Assembly: GCA_016859345.1 (NCBI GenBank)
Contig: CM029122.1
Span: forward strand, 8,697,575-8,761,574
Direction of reading: 5' to 3'
DNA: 64,000 nt
Source of the DNA: Istiophorus platypterus
Lineage: Eukaryota; Chordata; Actinopteri; Istiophoriformes; Istiophoridae
The notes below the pieces were generated by a model that saw only the letters and a program-made list of their open reading frames with translations, was not told the DNA's origin and ran no database searches. This document shows, piece after piece, positions 1 to 20,485 of this stretch (the first letter of the stretch is position 1; every line of letters starts with the position of its first letter). The translations under genes and the position numbers were made by a program.

Positions 1-10220
<10,220 letters not shown>

Positions 10221-12135
10221 GTACACACAAACAGGAGTTCAAGAGGTGCACAGGGTAACACTGTATGGGACCCGGCTGAAAATTTGCTGTCGGGGGCGGG
10301 GGGGTCCCAGATCTGGGGCCAAGACCCAAGAGAGAGTGACTGTTAACATTTCTAAAAAAACAACAAAAAAACGCACTACTAGGACGAAGAATGAGACTGA
10401 GAACAGTATGGGTCCAGCAGGCTGGATCTTTACCTAACTACCTGCTGAAACACAGACTGGCACATTATGAAACATCCTGGCAATATTCTGATAATAAGTT
10501 GTTAAATGTGAACTGGAACTTCTTTGATATGTGGGTTGGTTTTTTTTTGTATATTTTTCTTGTTTTTTTGTTTTTTTGATTTGTCATTGTGGATAGTCAA
10601 GGCTTTCATTCAGCTGAATGAAAATTTCTCTCCAGTTGAAAGCTTAGAAAACGAAAAACAGCCCACGCTTATGTACATGCTTTTAATGATTTCATCTGAC
10701 TAATTTTGCAGTTGTTATTTTCTGTCAGACTGTGATGTCAGATATGAAGTTGAACCTGAAATTGGAGTTTTGTTACGTCCTGTGCCTGCTAAAAAGCAGG
10801 GAATTTATGTCAGTTATGTTCGTCGGCTGGACCTTGTAGCACTTTTGATCAGAATTATGATTAAGGCATTAAAATGAATTATCTTCTTTGTTTCTTGAGT
10901 AAAGTATGACATTCATTAATATAAGTGTACACATTTTTATCCTTTGGCTAGTTTCTTTTAATTTCTGTTTACATGAAAGCTGAGATTTTTAATGTTCTTT
11001 GATAAACATAATCACTGCAATGATATTGCACATAGAGCCCTGATGCTTTTTATGGATGACAAGAATTTAAAGAGGAGGTGAATTTTTAAAGTGAATAAAA
11101 GCCTTTCAAAATATTTTTGCATTTTTGTAGTCTGTCTTGAATATAGGTAACCTGGATTCCGGTAATAAATTAAGGAAATTGAGAGGGAAATGGGAAAAAT
11201 AAAATTTAAGCCTTTAGTGTTAATGATCAACTGCATGTGGCAATGCTACTCCACTGTGCACAATCACAAGCTTGCATAACTCTGATATGATAATTGTCAG
11301 TAATTAGTTGCCGTTTCGCGTGACTGAGTGACATCTTTAGTTGTTTATTTAAAAGGGAAATTTGATTTTTAAGAAAGTATAAATAAGATAAAACTATCAT
11401 TTTGACAAAAAAACAGAACATTGGTCACCAGTTTCTCTAACAAAGTCCAACCTCCGGAGACATGATGCTCAACTAAAAACATGTTTTTTTTCCTCGGGCA
11501 AATTAAATATCTTGTAGCCCTACATACAATTTTGAAGCTAAAGACCATGCACTGCACTTACTTGTCCAAGGCATGTAAAAAACTAAAGGCAATGGTGGCC
11601 TAAAGGTAAAGTGCCTTGAGCAAACAACATTGCTGTCTATTAATCTACCCTGGTAAATAAAGGCAAGTTTCTTTTTTATTTATTTATTTTTTTAATGCAA
11701 CAGATATGAAGCAACACAAATCCCCCTCTATGTCCTGAGGACATTTCCTCAACTGTTTAAAAAAAAAATATTTGAGTTCTCTAAAATATAACGGTGAAGA
11801 TTTCAGCCTAGTGTTAGCAGAGTGCACACATTTACCTGGTGGCAGGCGGGGGCGGTTCAACCAGACAGTTTTTTAGCTCCACAGGGAACCTGGAGATAAA
11901 GGGACTAATGTTTAACAGGACAGTATGTTGATGTTAGATCTCCCCAGTAACACTCAAAGCAGGCTCATTTTTGACATACTGTACCTCAGGGTAAGCGAAT
12001 AAAATCTCTGCCTGCAATTTGGAATTTTGGACCATAAATCCGTTCAATCTTTTTCTTATAATAATTATCATTTGGTTTATGAAAACAGGTACTTGGAGCG
12101 TGACTTGCACTGCTCATCTTTTGGAAACTGAGATA
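10221..12135 (+). other. slain1 3'UTR and intergenic DNA
   Basis: Non-coding after the slain1 stop codon. An AATAAA at 11094-11099 is a candidate polyadenylation signal, giving a 3'UTR of about 0.9 kb. From there to the death-domain gene I see only AT-rich DNA. Confidence 0.55.
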
Positions 12136-12863
12136 ATGCCCAACAAAGCCCAGGAGGTATGTGTAATCTGTTTGGATTTTCACTTCCATTAGTCTTAAAA
12201 TCATCAAAGGTATTTCATTGACACCCACTGACACTTTTATGGAGGTAATGAATCCTTTTAAATCCATTTACCTTTAGGCAATTTTATATTTCATTTGGGG
12301 TTTTTATGTTTGTTTTTTTTTAAGGATGCTGTAATTAACCAGAAGACACTGCAGGAGATTTCCAGACAGCTTGGTTTTGAGTGGACAGTTTTGGCGTATG
12401 AGCTTGGCTTTAACAGAACGGAGATAAGCCGGTTCCACGCCAGATCTACAGAGAGGAGTGTCCAGGCCAGAACCATGTTGGAAAGCTGGTAACTGTGTGT
12501 GTGTGCATGTGTATTCAACTTGATGTTGTAGCAAGGTTTAGTCACTCTCAGTGTGTAAATCCTGTGTATTATATTGTATTTTAACATTTATCACCAACTC
12601 TCTCCTGTTTCCCTTCCTTGGACCGCAGGTATGAGAAGTCATGGGACAAGCCCAATAAGACCAAGCTGCTGCAAGATGGACTGGAGCGAGCAGGCAGGCG
12701 GGACCTGGCTGAGAGGCTGCGCTGCCTCCACTGGGGCCACCAGAAGCTGAGCCGCAGGGTGGAGCTGCCTTCCGCCTTTCCCTTCCTCATCACAGTCCAC
12801 AAGACCATCCACAACCAGGACGGACTACGCAGGATCAACGACCTCAACCGAAGATACACTTGA
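12136..12863 (+). CDS. Small death-domain protein (family not identified)
   Basis: Three exons: 12136-12156, 12325-12488 and 12629-12863, with GT-AG borders and matching phases (a Trp codon is split TG|G between exons 2 and 3). They give 139 codons from the ATG at 12136. The core (KTLQEISRQLGFEW, then LGFNRTEISRF, LESWYEKSW and DLAERLRCLHW) has the helix spacing and Trp positions of a death domain, the fold that lets apoptosis and NF-kB adaptors pair. A basic tail of about 35 residues follows, ending in LNRRYT. No receptor, kinase, caspase or membrane segment is visible. The start is uncertain: the frame stays open upstream to a possible acceptor at 12087-12088, so the protein may be longer. 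An AATAAA lies at 13061-13066. It resembles CRADD, FADD or ankyrin-type death domains only in fold; I do not recognise an ortholog. Confidence 0.72.
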
Positions 12864-14560
12864 GGTTGGGTGAAAATGTTAAAAAAAAAAAAATCGCCAT
12901 GCCCACATCCATAATTCTGACTGTACAAGCATATTTTAGGCTATACTGCACACTGTAGTTAATCTGAGATAAACAGACTGAGTGTATGAAGAAACAGGAA
13001 GCATGGGATTTGTGTATTTGTTGTGCCACTTTTTGTCTTGTAAGAAATGTAACATTTTGCAATAAAGATGAAAAGCCTATCTCTAGGATGCATCTCAAAT
13101 TCCTATTATTCCAATTATATAGCATTTTTGCCAATAAATTCTTCAGATTTCTTGTTTTGTCAAAGGAACAGTACAAAAGCAAAGGTTATTCCATCTTCAG
13201 TGATGTAAGAAAGAAAGACGGGCAATGTCTGATTCAGAGTCAATGTCATTTGTAAAGTATGCTGAAACTATGGGTAATTCAATATCTATCAATGTACTTA
13301 CACGGAGTGCTATGAACATTTGTACAAAAAAAATCTATAGACATAGATGTAGTTTTGTTACAAGTATTGCAGGAATGCATGGTAATGCAAAGAGTGCTGG
13401 AATAATATATGTATATACAGCTATTTGTAATAAGTTACTCTATAGAGAGATGCATCTATCAATGGACAATCACAAAGTCTGTTATCCACTGAAAATAAAG
13501 TGGTATTATGTACATGTTTTCACCTTACATATAAAACTGCAATTTTTTAAGTGCTGTGAAGTTTCAGTATTGCTGGGTCATTGTCCAAGAATTGGGTTCA
13601 CACATCACATGGATGATTTTGTTCGTGAGTTTAATCCGTAACCTTCACCCCTGGCCAGAAGCTGAAATAGTAAGTAAATTTGGTTATGAAAATCTAATAA
13701 GTAGCCTATTCCAATACACTTATTATCTTCATTATTGACATTATGATGTCAAAATGGGTTTTACTCATATTTTGCGTATGTCACAATTTTACAGTGGGAT
13801 TATGTGTGGGACTATTTTTTGAATGGGAGCAGTAACTTCTTTCAGGAACTTTCATGTCAGTACAGCACATACAGCATGAGGCTATAGCCAGGAGCTTCAG
13901 GACAGTTAAGTGAGCTTTACTGTAAATGGACTCATAAGTGGAATTTTCATTATTGTCACGTATATAAGGTAACTAAATATATGTCCAGTCTGCAAGGGAG
14001 TATAAGACACCATAAATTCAGAGGAGTCAGTACCAGAGTGCTTTGTGTATATTTCCAAACAACAGAGAAATTCCAAAAAAAAGAGAGGGAAACAAGGAAA
14101 ACGTTACTTACCCATCAAGTTGTCAAACCATCATCCACCACAGAATTCATAAATCAATGCTAATACTAAGTAAATAATCCATCTTTCCTTCTTTTCCAGG
14201 CTTTGGGAGCAAAGTTAGCAAATTGAAAAAATTACACAACCATTCCAGATCTTGACCATCTGTGCACCAGAATATTTCAGAAATGTGTTGAGTCTCTTAA
14301 TTAATCACAATTAGCACAGTACAAAGTAAACTGAAATGGAGTAATAATACCAAACACAAGCACTTTTTAATTTCTGTTTTTGCTAAGTGATTTGTAAATA
14401 AACTTTATCATTCGTTGTTCCTTGATTTATTGACATGAACTCGTTCAAATTTCCATAAATTAAACAAAAATTAATAAATTCTAATTTAAACATATCACAA
14501 GTCTTCGAAGTTGAAATTCTGGGGGGAAAAAAATATTTTATTTTTAATTAAATAATCACA
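12864..14560 (+). other. 3'UTR of death-domain gene and intergenic DNA
   Basis: AATAAA at 13061-13066 probably ends the short transcript; another lies near 13494. The open frames of up to 138 codons here have no family resemblance and unbiased composition. Nothing else seen. Confidence 0.5.
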
Positions 14561-14624
14561 TTTAAATATTAGCAGCCCGGCACTGATCCGTCGACGACAA
14601 CCAAACCTAAATTGACCTAGTTAA

Positions 14625-14655
14625 ACAGACCAATCAGAGACGTGAAGCCAATTAG
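14625..14655 (+). promoter_or_regulatory. Two CCAAT boxes upstream of kbtbd7
   Basis: A consensus NF-Y site (ACCAATCAGA, starting near 14629) and a second CCAAT at about 14647-14651 lie roughly 0.7 kb before the kbtbd7 ATG. They probably belong to its promoter. The transcription start is not determined; a GC-richer leader follows from about 14.9 kb. Confidence 0.45.
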
Positions 14656-15324
14656 CAAGGTTGTGTGAGAGAGCAGCGGCCCACGGCGGAAGCCTGGCGA
14701 GGTGCCCTCCAAAATAAGAGATTACATTTTCTTAATTCGAGTTTAAAAAGGACAAAATTGGCTAATAGAAAAGAGTTAAACGCACAGAGTTACCTAAAAA
14801 CCCATTAAGGACTTATTGGATTCGAAATGTGGCGAAACTAAGAAAATCCTGCGCAACGTATGGCGCTTTATTTTTGAAATTCCCCTTAGAATAAAATGTA
14901 TTTCCAACCTTGGCCGCACTGACACTGTTATTTTTATTTTATGGCACCGCCGCGCTCAAAAAACAGAGAACAACCTGGAATTAAAAATAAAAAGCGATCG
15001 AAGGGTTGACACGACCGAGTACCGCGACTCTCGGCGGCACAAACCGGGGGTTACCTCCGAGTTTAAACGGGACATCATGAGCGTTTGGAGCCCGAGAAGT
15101 GTTGGCTCCCACACACACAGGGGACCTTTCAGCTGTTCGGTCGCTGGTAATGTGTTTTTTCCCCGAGGCATATGTTTGATTTCCGTTTTGTAAACGCATG
15201 TGTCGTTACCGGCGCACGGACCCTTTGGAGTATGTTTATTTGAAGCCCTCGTAAAATAAATAAATAAATAAATAAATAGATAGATAAAAAAAATCAGCAG
15301 AAATCGCTCAACGAAGTTGCGGCA

Positions 15325-17196
15325 ATGGCTTCGGCGCTGAGTTGCTTCAGTGGCCCCGAGGTGCTGGAGGACGTGAACCACGCTCGGGGTTTGCTGAACG
15401 AGCTGAAGCTGCTGTACGACTGCCGGCTGCTCGGGGACGTCACCATCGGGGTCGAGTGCGAGGGCGAGTCGCCGGGCCGCGGGGGCGAGTCCTCCGGCGG
15501 GGACGTCGGACAACTTTTCCTGTGCAGCCGCAACGTCCTGGCCGCCGCCAGCCCTTACTTCAAGAGCATGTTCACCGGCGGGTTGAACGAGAGCGTCCAG
15601 GAGAGGGTGGTGATACGCGGCGTGGACGCGGAGTCCATGTCCGTCATCGTCGACTACTGCTACACCGGCCGGGTGACCATCACGGAGGGCAACGTGCAGA
15701 GGCTGTACGCGGCGGCCAACATGCTCCAGCTCGAGTACATCAGGAGAGCCTGCTCCGGCTTCATGACCAGGAGGCTGGACCTCTCCAACTGCGTGGGGAT
15801 GCTGAAATTTGCGGACACCTATGACAACCCCGAGCTGAAGGAGAACGCGCAGGCGTTCATAGCCAGGAACTTTGGGCAGGTGTGCGCCGGGGGCGAGCTC
15901 TGCGAGCTGGATTTGACGCAGCTGAAGGAGCTGCTGTCCCTGGATACCCTGGACGTGGACTGCGAGAGGAAGGTGTGCTCGGCCGCCCTGCAGTGGATAG
16001 AGGCGAACGCGCCGCAGAGGAGGGAGGACGCGCTCCTGGCGCTCAAGTGCGTCCGCTGGAACCTGTTCACCGAGAAGGACAAGTGCTACCTGGAGGGCCT
16101 CATGGCGAGGCCCGTGATCGAGAAGTACCTCGCTTCTTTCTTCAACAGGTCAACGGAGGACAGCTGTGGGATGTCTGCGGGGCAGGACGTACCGAAACAC
16201 AGGATAGGCGTAAGTGCAAAGGAAATGATCCTCTTCTTCGGCCTACCCAACGACAACATAATGTGCTGCGACCCCTACTCAGAAGACCTGTATTTCATGG
16301 CTCCTCCTTTGGAGGACCTCAGCAGTCAGGACTACAAACGCTCCACCATGGAGTCCTTAATCGCCTGTGCCACACCGGAGAACAACCTTTACTTGGCCTC
16401 CCACCTTTCTAAACACTTCTGGCTGTACAACCCTGTTCTCAACAGCTGGCAGGAGTTGGCGGAGAGGCCACTGGGGAGGATACACTCGGGGATGGGCTAC
16501 CTCAACGGCCACGTGTACCTTCTGGGGGGAAGAAACCCCGTGACGGACGCCAGACTGAAGGAGGTCGAGTGCTACAGCGTCCAGAGGAACCAGTGGACCT
16601 TTGTGGCTCCTCTGCCTCACTCTTTGGGTAAAATGCAAGTGGTGGCATTAAACGACCACCTGTACGTGGTAAACAAAAGGAGAATGCTTTGCTATGATCC
16701 CAAGAGGAACCGCTGGCGCCACTGTGGTTCGCTAAGAAGAGACAAGCTTCACAAGGCCTGCGTGTTTCAGGACCAGATCATCTGTGTGTGTGATATCCCT
16801 GTGGTGAAAGCCTACAGCCCCACCAGGGGGGAATGGAAGAGGTTGGGCGACATTCCCATCGACAATCGAGCTCTAAACTACCAGGTGATACAGCACAACA
16901 GCAAGCTGCTCCTGCTCACCCAGACTCTGCTGCAGCACAACAAAAACCGGGTTCTCATCCATGAATACGACCCACCCAGGGACGCCTGGAAGAACGTGAT
17001 GGCGGTGTATGTGTCCACGCTGGGGCCCGTGTGCGTTTCAACGCGCGTTTACCCGGCATGCCTGGGCTCCGCTCACAGCTTCTCCACCGAGGAGGACGAC
17101 GACAGCGGCTCCAGCGCCGACTGGGACTTTGACGGCTTGACGGACGCAGACTCGGACTCTGGCAGCTCAAGCTCTTTCTCGGATGAGAACTGGTAG
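15325..17196 (+). CDS. kbtbd7: Kelch repeat and BTB domain-containing protein 7 (KBTBD6/7 ortholog)
   Basis: Intronless 623-codon gene. In mammals KBTBD6 and KBTBD7 are substrate adaptors of a CUL3 ubiquitin ligase that degrades the RAC1 activator TIAM1, recruited to membranes by GABARAP. Visible here: BTB domain about residues 30-145 (LFLCSRNVLAAASPYFKSMF, interrupted by a Gly/Ser/Glu insert at 44-62), BACK about 150-255 (KFADTYDNPELKENA, KCVRWNLFTEKD), kelch-type repeats about 300-575 (YLNGHVYLLGGRNPVTD, CDIPVVKAYSPTRGEWK), and an acidic Ser-rich tail ending SSSSFSDENW. The kelch landmarks (KEMILFFG, LKEVECY, RNQW) match KBTBD6/7 rather than other kelch proteins. The start ATG has a good context (GCGGCAATGG). 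It is about 60 residues shorter than the human proteins, mainly at the N-terminus, and stops right after the tail Trp (see findings). Confidence 0.95.
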   Translation: MASALSCFSGPEVLEDVNHARGLLNELKLLYDCRLLGDVTIGVECEGESPGRGGESSGGDVGQLFLCSRNVLAAASPYFKSMFTGGLNESVQERVVIRGVDAESMSVIVDYCYTGRVTITEGNVQRLYAAANMLQLEYIRRACSGFMTRRLDLSNCVGMLKFADTYDNPELKENAQAFIARNFGQVCAGGELCELDLTQLKELLSLDTLDVDCERKVCSAALQWIEANAPQRREDALLALKCVRWNLFTEKDKCYLEGLMARPVIEKYLASFFNRSTEDSCGMSAGQDVPKHRIGVSAKEMILFFGLPNDNIMCCDPYSEDLYFMAPPLEDLSSQDYKRSTMESLIACATPENNLYLASHLSKHFWLYNPVLNSWQELAERPLGRIHSGMGYLNGHVYLLGGRNPVTDARLKEVECYSVQRNQWTFVAPLPHSLGKMQVVALNDHLYVVNKRRMLCYDPKRNRWRHCGSLRRDKLHKACVFQDQIICVCDIPVVKAYSPTRGEWKRLGDIPIDNRALNYQVIQHNSKLLLLTQTLLQHNKNRVLIHEYDPPRDAWKNVMAVYVSTLGPVCVSTRVYPACLGSAHSFSTEEDDDSGSSADWDFDGLTDADSDSGSSSSFSDENW

Positions 17197-19512
17197 TAAA
17201 ATGTGTTAGTGTGTCAAAGAAAAGTTAACTTATTTATGAATAAATTGAGTTTTACAGGGTTCTGCCCGCCAGGAGAGGTTGCATATCAAGATTACATTCA
17301 GTATTAAAGCCAGCCATCGAGAGTAGAAGCAGAGGCTGTTTAAAATTGAAGATCTATACATTTTTTATTTCATATCTCCTCGCAAGTCTGGCTAATGAGT
17401 ATTCACAGTAGGTGGGAAGGAAGGAAGCAGAGTTGGTCTCAGTGATTCTTTTCAATCTTTTTCACACTTTGAGAACAAATTCCAAGTGTCAGGGGCTTTG
17501 TTCTTCCATTTGTATCATGTCCTGCCAGCAGGGAGGACAGTATGATGTCAGTAAGAGTCTTAATATGGACTCTTGTTTAAACAATAACTCGAGACAAATC
17601 TATGATAGAAGCATAACTGTTCAGCTGTACATTCCTCTATAGAGTCAAGGCTCTACCTTCATAATTTAGCATATTAATAACAGCAACTGACTGAAGGCTA
17701 CTCCAGAGATGTAGTATTACACTTCGATAGAAATTGGGGGACAAAGAGAGGTGAAAATCCACGCACCAGAGGCCAATGCATGTTGACTTTTTGTCTCTAA
17801 GGCCATGCTTTCAAAACATTGGAACCTGCTCTTCCCCTAATGCAGTAGTTTCCGAAATGAGATTGGAAATTTGACGAGTAGATCCAAAGGGCCGGGAGCG
17901 GGAAAAAAAGGGTGAAATTAAACAAAAGTTTAATATACCATTTCACCGCAGAGACATTTTAACTCGTTGAACAGAGGTTTTACTAATAAGATAATTAATT
18001 GCTGCATTGCACTGCTGGAACTGAGCCGTCATTAATGTTATTAGTTCCGCCTGTGCGTTTGCTGCTACACTAAGACAGAATTTCTGGTTCAAAATGGTCA
18101 GTGAATCTGAGTTTAAGAGCTATCTAATGCTACCTAGATTCATTTAGGAAGCAAGATAACACTTAAAGTACAAGATTAACAGGCTCTGAGGGGTTGGAAA
18201 AAGAAAAACTGATGAGCAAATTCGGAATACAAAAATACGTATCTTGTGCTTAAATTGATTTTCAGTATAGCAAAGAAACATTGTCTTTTTTTTTTTAACA
18301 TAAAGTTTCATGGCAAAAAAAAAAAATTGGGAACTCCCATGTTGCAATTTAATTGCTTCTTTTGTCAGTCCCTTCATGCTCAGTTGACAATTTTCACACT
18401 TGTAGTTTGAAAAGCAGTTGAATGTTTGTGAATTTTTTTTTTTTGGACTTGACAAAGTTCTTCCAGAGCTACAAAAGACATTAAACAGGAAACAGTTTGC
18501 ACATGCCGCGCAGCACTCTCCATGATAAGTAATTTAACATGTCTGTGTTAAATCAGTGGAGGGACCCTATAATGCTTTACGACTTAGTGCTTGTGTTGTG
18601 TGATATAAAGACAATTCTGACAGAAATGTTTGCTAATAACACGTTACTTAGCTTAAACAGAGGAGCACCCCTTGCTTGTGATTGACGTAAAATCATGACT
18701 GTGACTTTTGGGGACATCAGGCAGCTCAAGTGCCTCATGTTAATGACTTCAAATCCAACCGTTCATTCACAGGGCTTTTAAATTTGCTGTCTTTTTTTTT
18801 TGTGTGTGTGTTGTTGATGCACATTGAGATGTCGCACACAGTCGGCGTTGTGAAGACTACTGTGTGAAGTGTAGAAGCCAATGTACTGTATGCTCACTCA
18901 GGTTTGGGCTTAAGCAAAAGCCTGTAGCCATGATTGACTTTTTTTGAAATGTAGTAAAATTAGTTAGCTTTGGTGACAAATTATAAATTTTATTAAATTT
19001 ATTTGAAACTATTGTATTATGTGTATGTATGTTTTTGTATCATATTTTTTTTTTTTTTACCTTAACGTTTATGTCACAATCAGAAATCAAAATTCACAGA
19101 ATTTTGAGTATTGTTTGGTCCTGATCGATTTTTTTTACTCGGAGGAAGTTTTGTGTGTATGTATACAACAGTTGCAAAGCCACTGCCTTCAAACACACCC
19201 TCATACACTCCGTTACCAGTTTATTAGCTGAACTGAAACACACTGAAGCGTGTTTTTAATATGTCTAACCTCATTTATATAAATATTGTAGATGAAATAT
19301 TAGAAACATCCAACTACATCCTCCAAAATATTGATAAAGCTGAGTCAACACCTTTAGACAAACACTGAACATTGTAACCTTCATAAACGTAGGATTGATT
19401 ACAGCACTGATGTATGGGACTGTATAAGTTTTAGCCAGTTGTATCGAATAAACTGGTAAATGAGTGTAGTTCTCGCTGTCATGTCTGTATGATGAATAGT
19501 TCAAGTGTTATA

Positions 19513-19549
<37 letters not shown>

Positions 19550-19640
19550 GGGAAGGGTTGCTTGGCTGTGGTAACACATGGTCTGATTTATTATTCTGTT
19601 TTGGTATATGTGTCTAATAAACATCTGTGTGTGATGCAGA
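17197..19640 (+). other. kbtbd7 3'UTR (probable), no other gene
   Basis: Two AATAAA signals stand out: 17240-17245, just after the stop, and 19616-19621, followed at once by GT-rich DNA, the arrangement expected of a strong poly(A) site. A (GT)n array lies at about 19518-19546. The 3'UTR may therefore be about 50 nt or about 2.4 kb. No protein similarity in the open frames. Confidence 0.5.
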
Positions 19641-20019
19641 AGAACATCGGTGTGTTTGTTCATGTTTCTTCCCCCTAAACTTTTTTAACAAGTAACTACC
19701 TGTAGTAAAAAACAAGTACGTAAGACGAGATTCAGACGTGCTGATAACATTTTCAACATTGTAGCATAAAAGTATTTATAAGGCCACATGTTGAAACTGA
19801 AGGTTACAGTTCTGTGAATATTGTGAGCTTAATGAAGGGGGGGGGGTATTTCTATGTAGTGCTTTTATAAATTTATGATTTGCAGCATACACTTAAAAAA
19901 AGTTCAAGTTCCATACTCAGATTTGATAAGAATTTCACAAAGTTCTGTCTTTATATAAATAAATTATGATGAATTATTAAAGGATAAAATAGGACTTTAT
20001 TGATGCCAGCGTAGAAATT

Positions 20020-20260
20020 CATAAGCTGCCCAGCAGCATATAAAGTAATTAGAAATTAGCTCTATCTTCTCAAGCTGCAACATCAAAGTGATGTAGACCT
20101 TAATGAATCAATAAGTATTTTTGAAATAGGTCCTTCTATATAATTAGTACTTGTTCTCTTGGCACTGTAAGTATATTTTGATTATTTTTGTACCTGTACC
20201 TCTGAGTATTTTGACACTGGAACTCGAATAAAAGATGTAAATACCTCCACTGCTGTTCAT
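20020..20260 (+). mobile_element. Fragment of 'AAGTACTT' teleost repeat family, 3' part
   Basis: Reads in order: GCCCAGCAGCATATAAAGTA, an ATTAGCTC block, AAGCTGCAACATCAAAGTGA, CTGTAAGTATATTTTGATTA, and a tail close to GTAAATACCTCCACTGCTG. This is the distal half of the repeat that recurs at 25.9, 38.4-39.4, 57.7-59.7 and 60.9-61.9 kb. No coding capacity. Confidence 0.65.
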
Positions 20261-20435
20261 AATAATGAAAATATAATAATAAACATTATAAATGAATGAA
20301 ATCAAAGATAAATAGATATCGGAAAAAGAATTGAAAATTGCAGGTAAGGAAAAATATAAGAAGATAATGAATTTTTTCCAAACCAAGAAACCACTGTGGA
20401 TCACATCCCGGACATCTAGTCGTGGTCTCTCACAG

Positions 20436-20445
20436 TCTCGCGATA
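20436..20445 (+). promoter_or_regulatory. TCTCGCGATA element near the rab33b start
   Basis: One base off the palindromic TCTCGCGAGA core-promoter element that drives many CpG-type vertebrate promoters. It lies 40 bp before the rab33b ATG in a locally CpG-rich stretch. Function inferred from position and sequence only. Confidence 0.4.
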
Positions 20446-20485
20446 TTTCCGCGACGTTCACATCCAGACCGCGAGATGATGCGCG

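Noticed and set aside
13225..13641. 138-codon open frame after the death-domain gene
   Set aside because: Composition and lack of motifs fit AT-rich non-coding DNA.
14956..15513. 185-codon minus-strand frame opposite kbtbd7
   Set aside because: Antisense shadow of the GC-rich kbtbd7 start and leader; no family resemblance.
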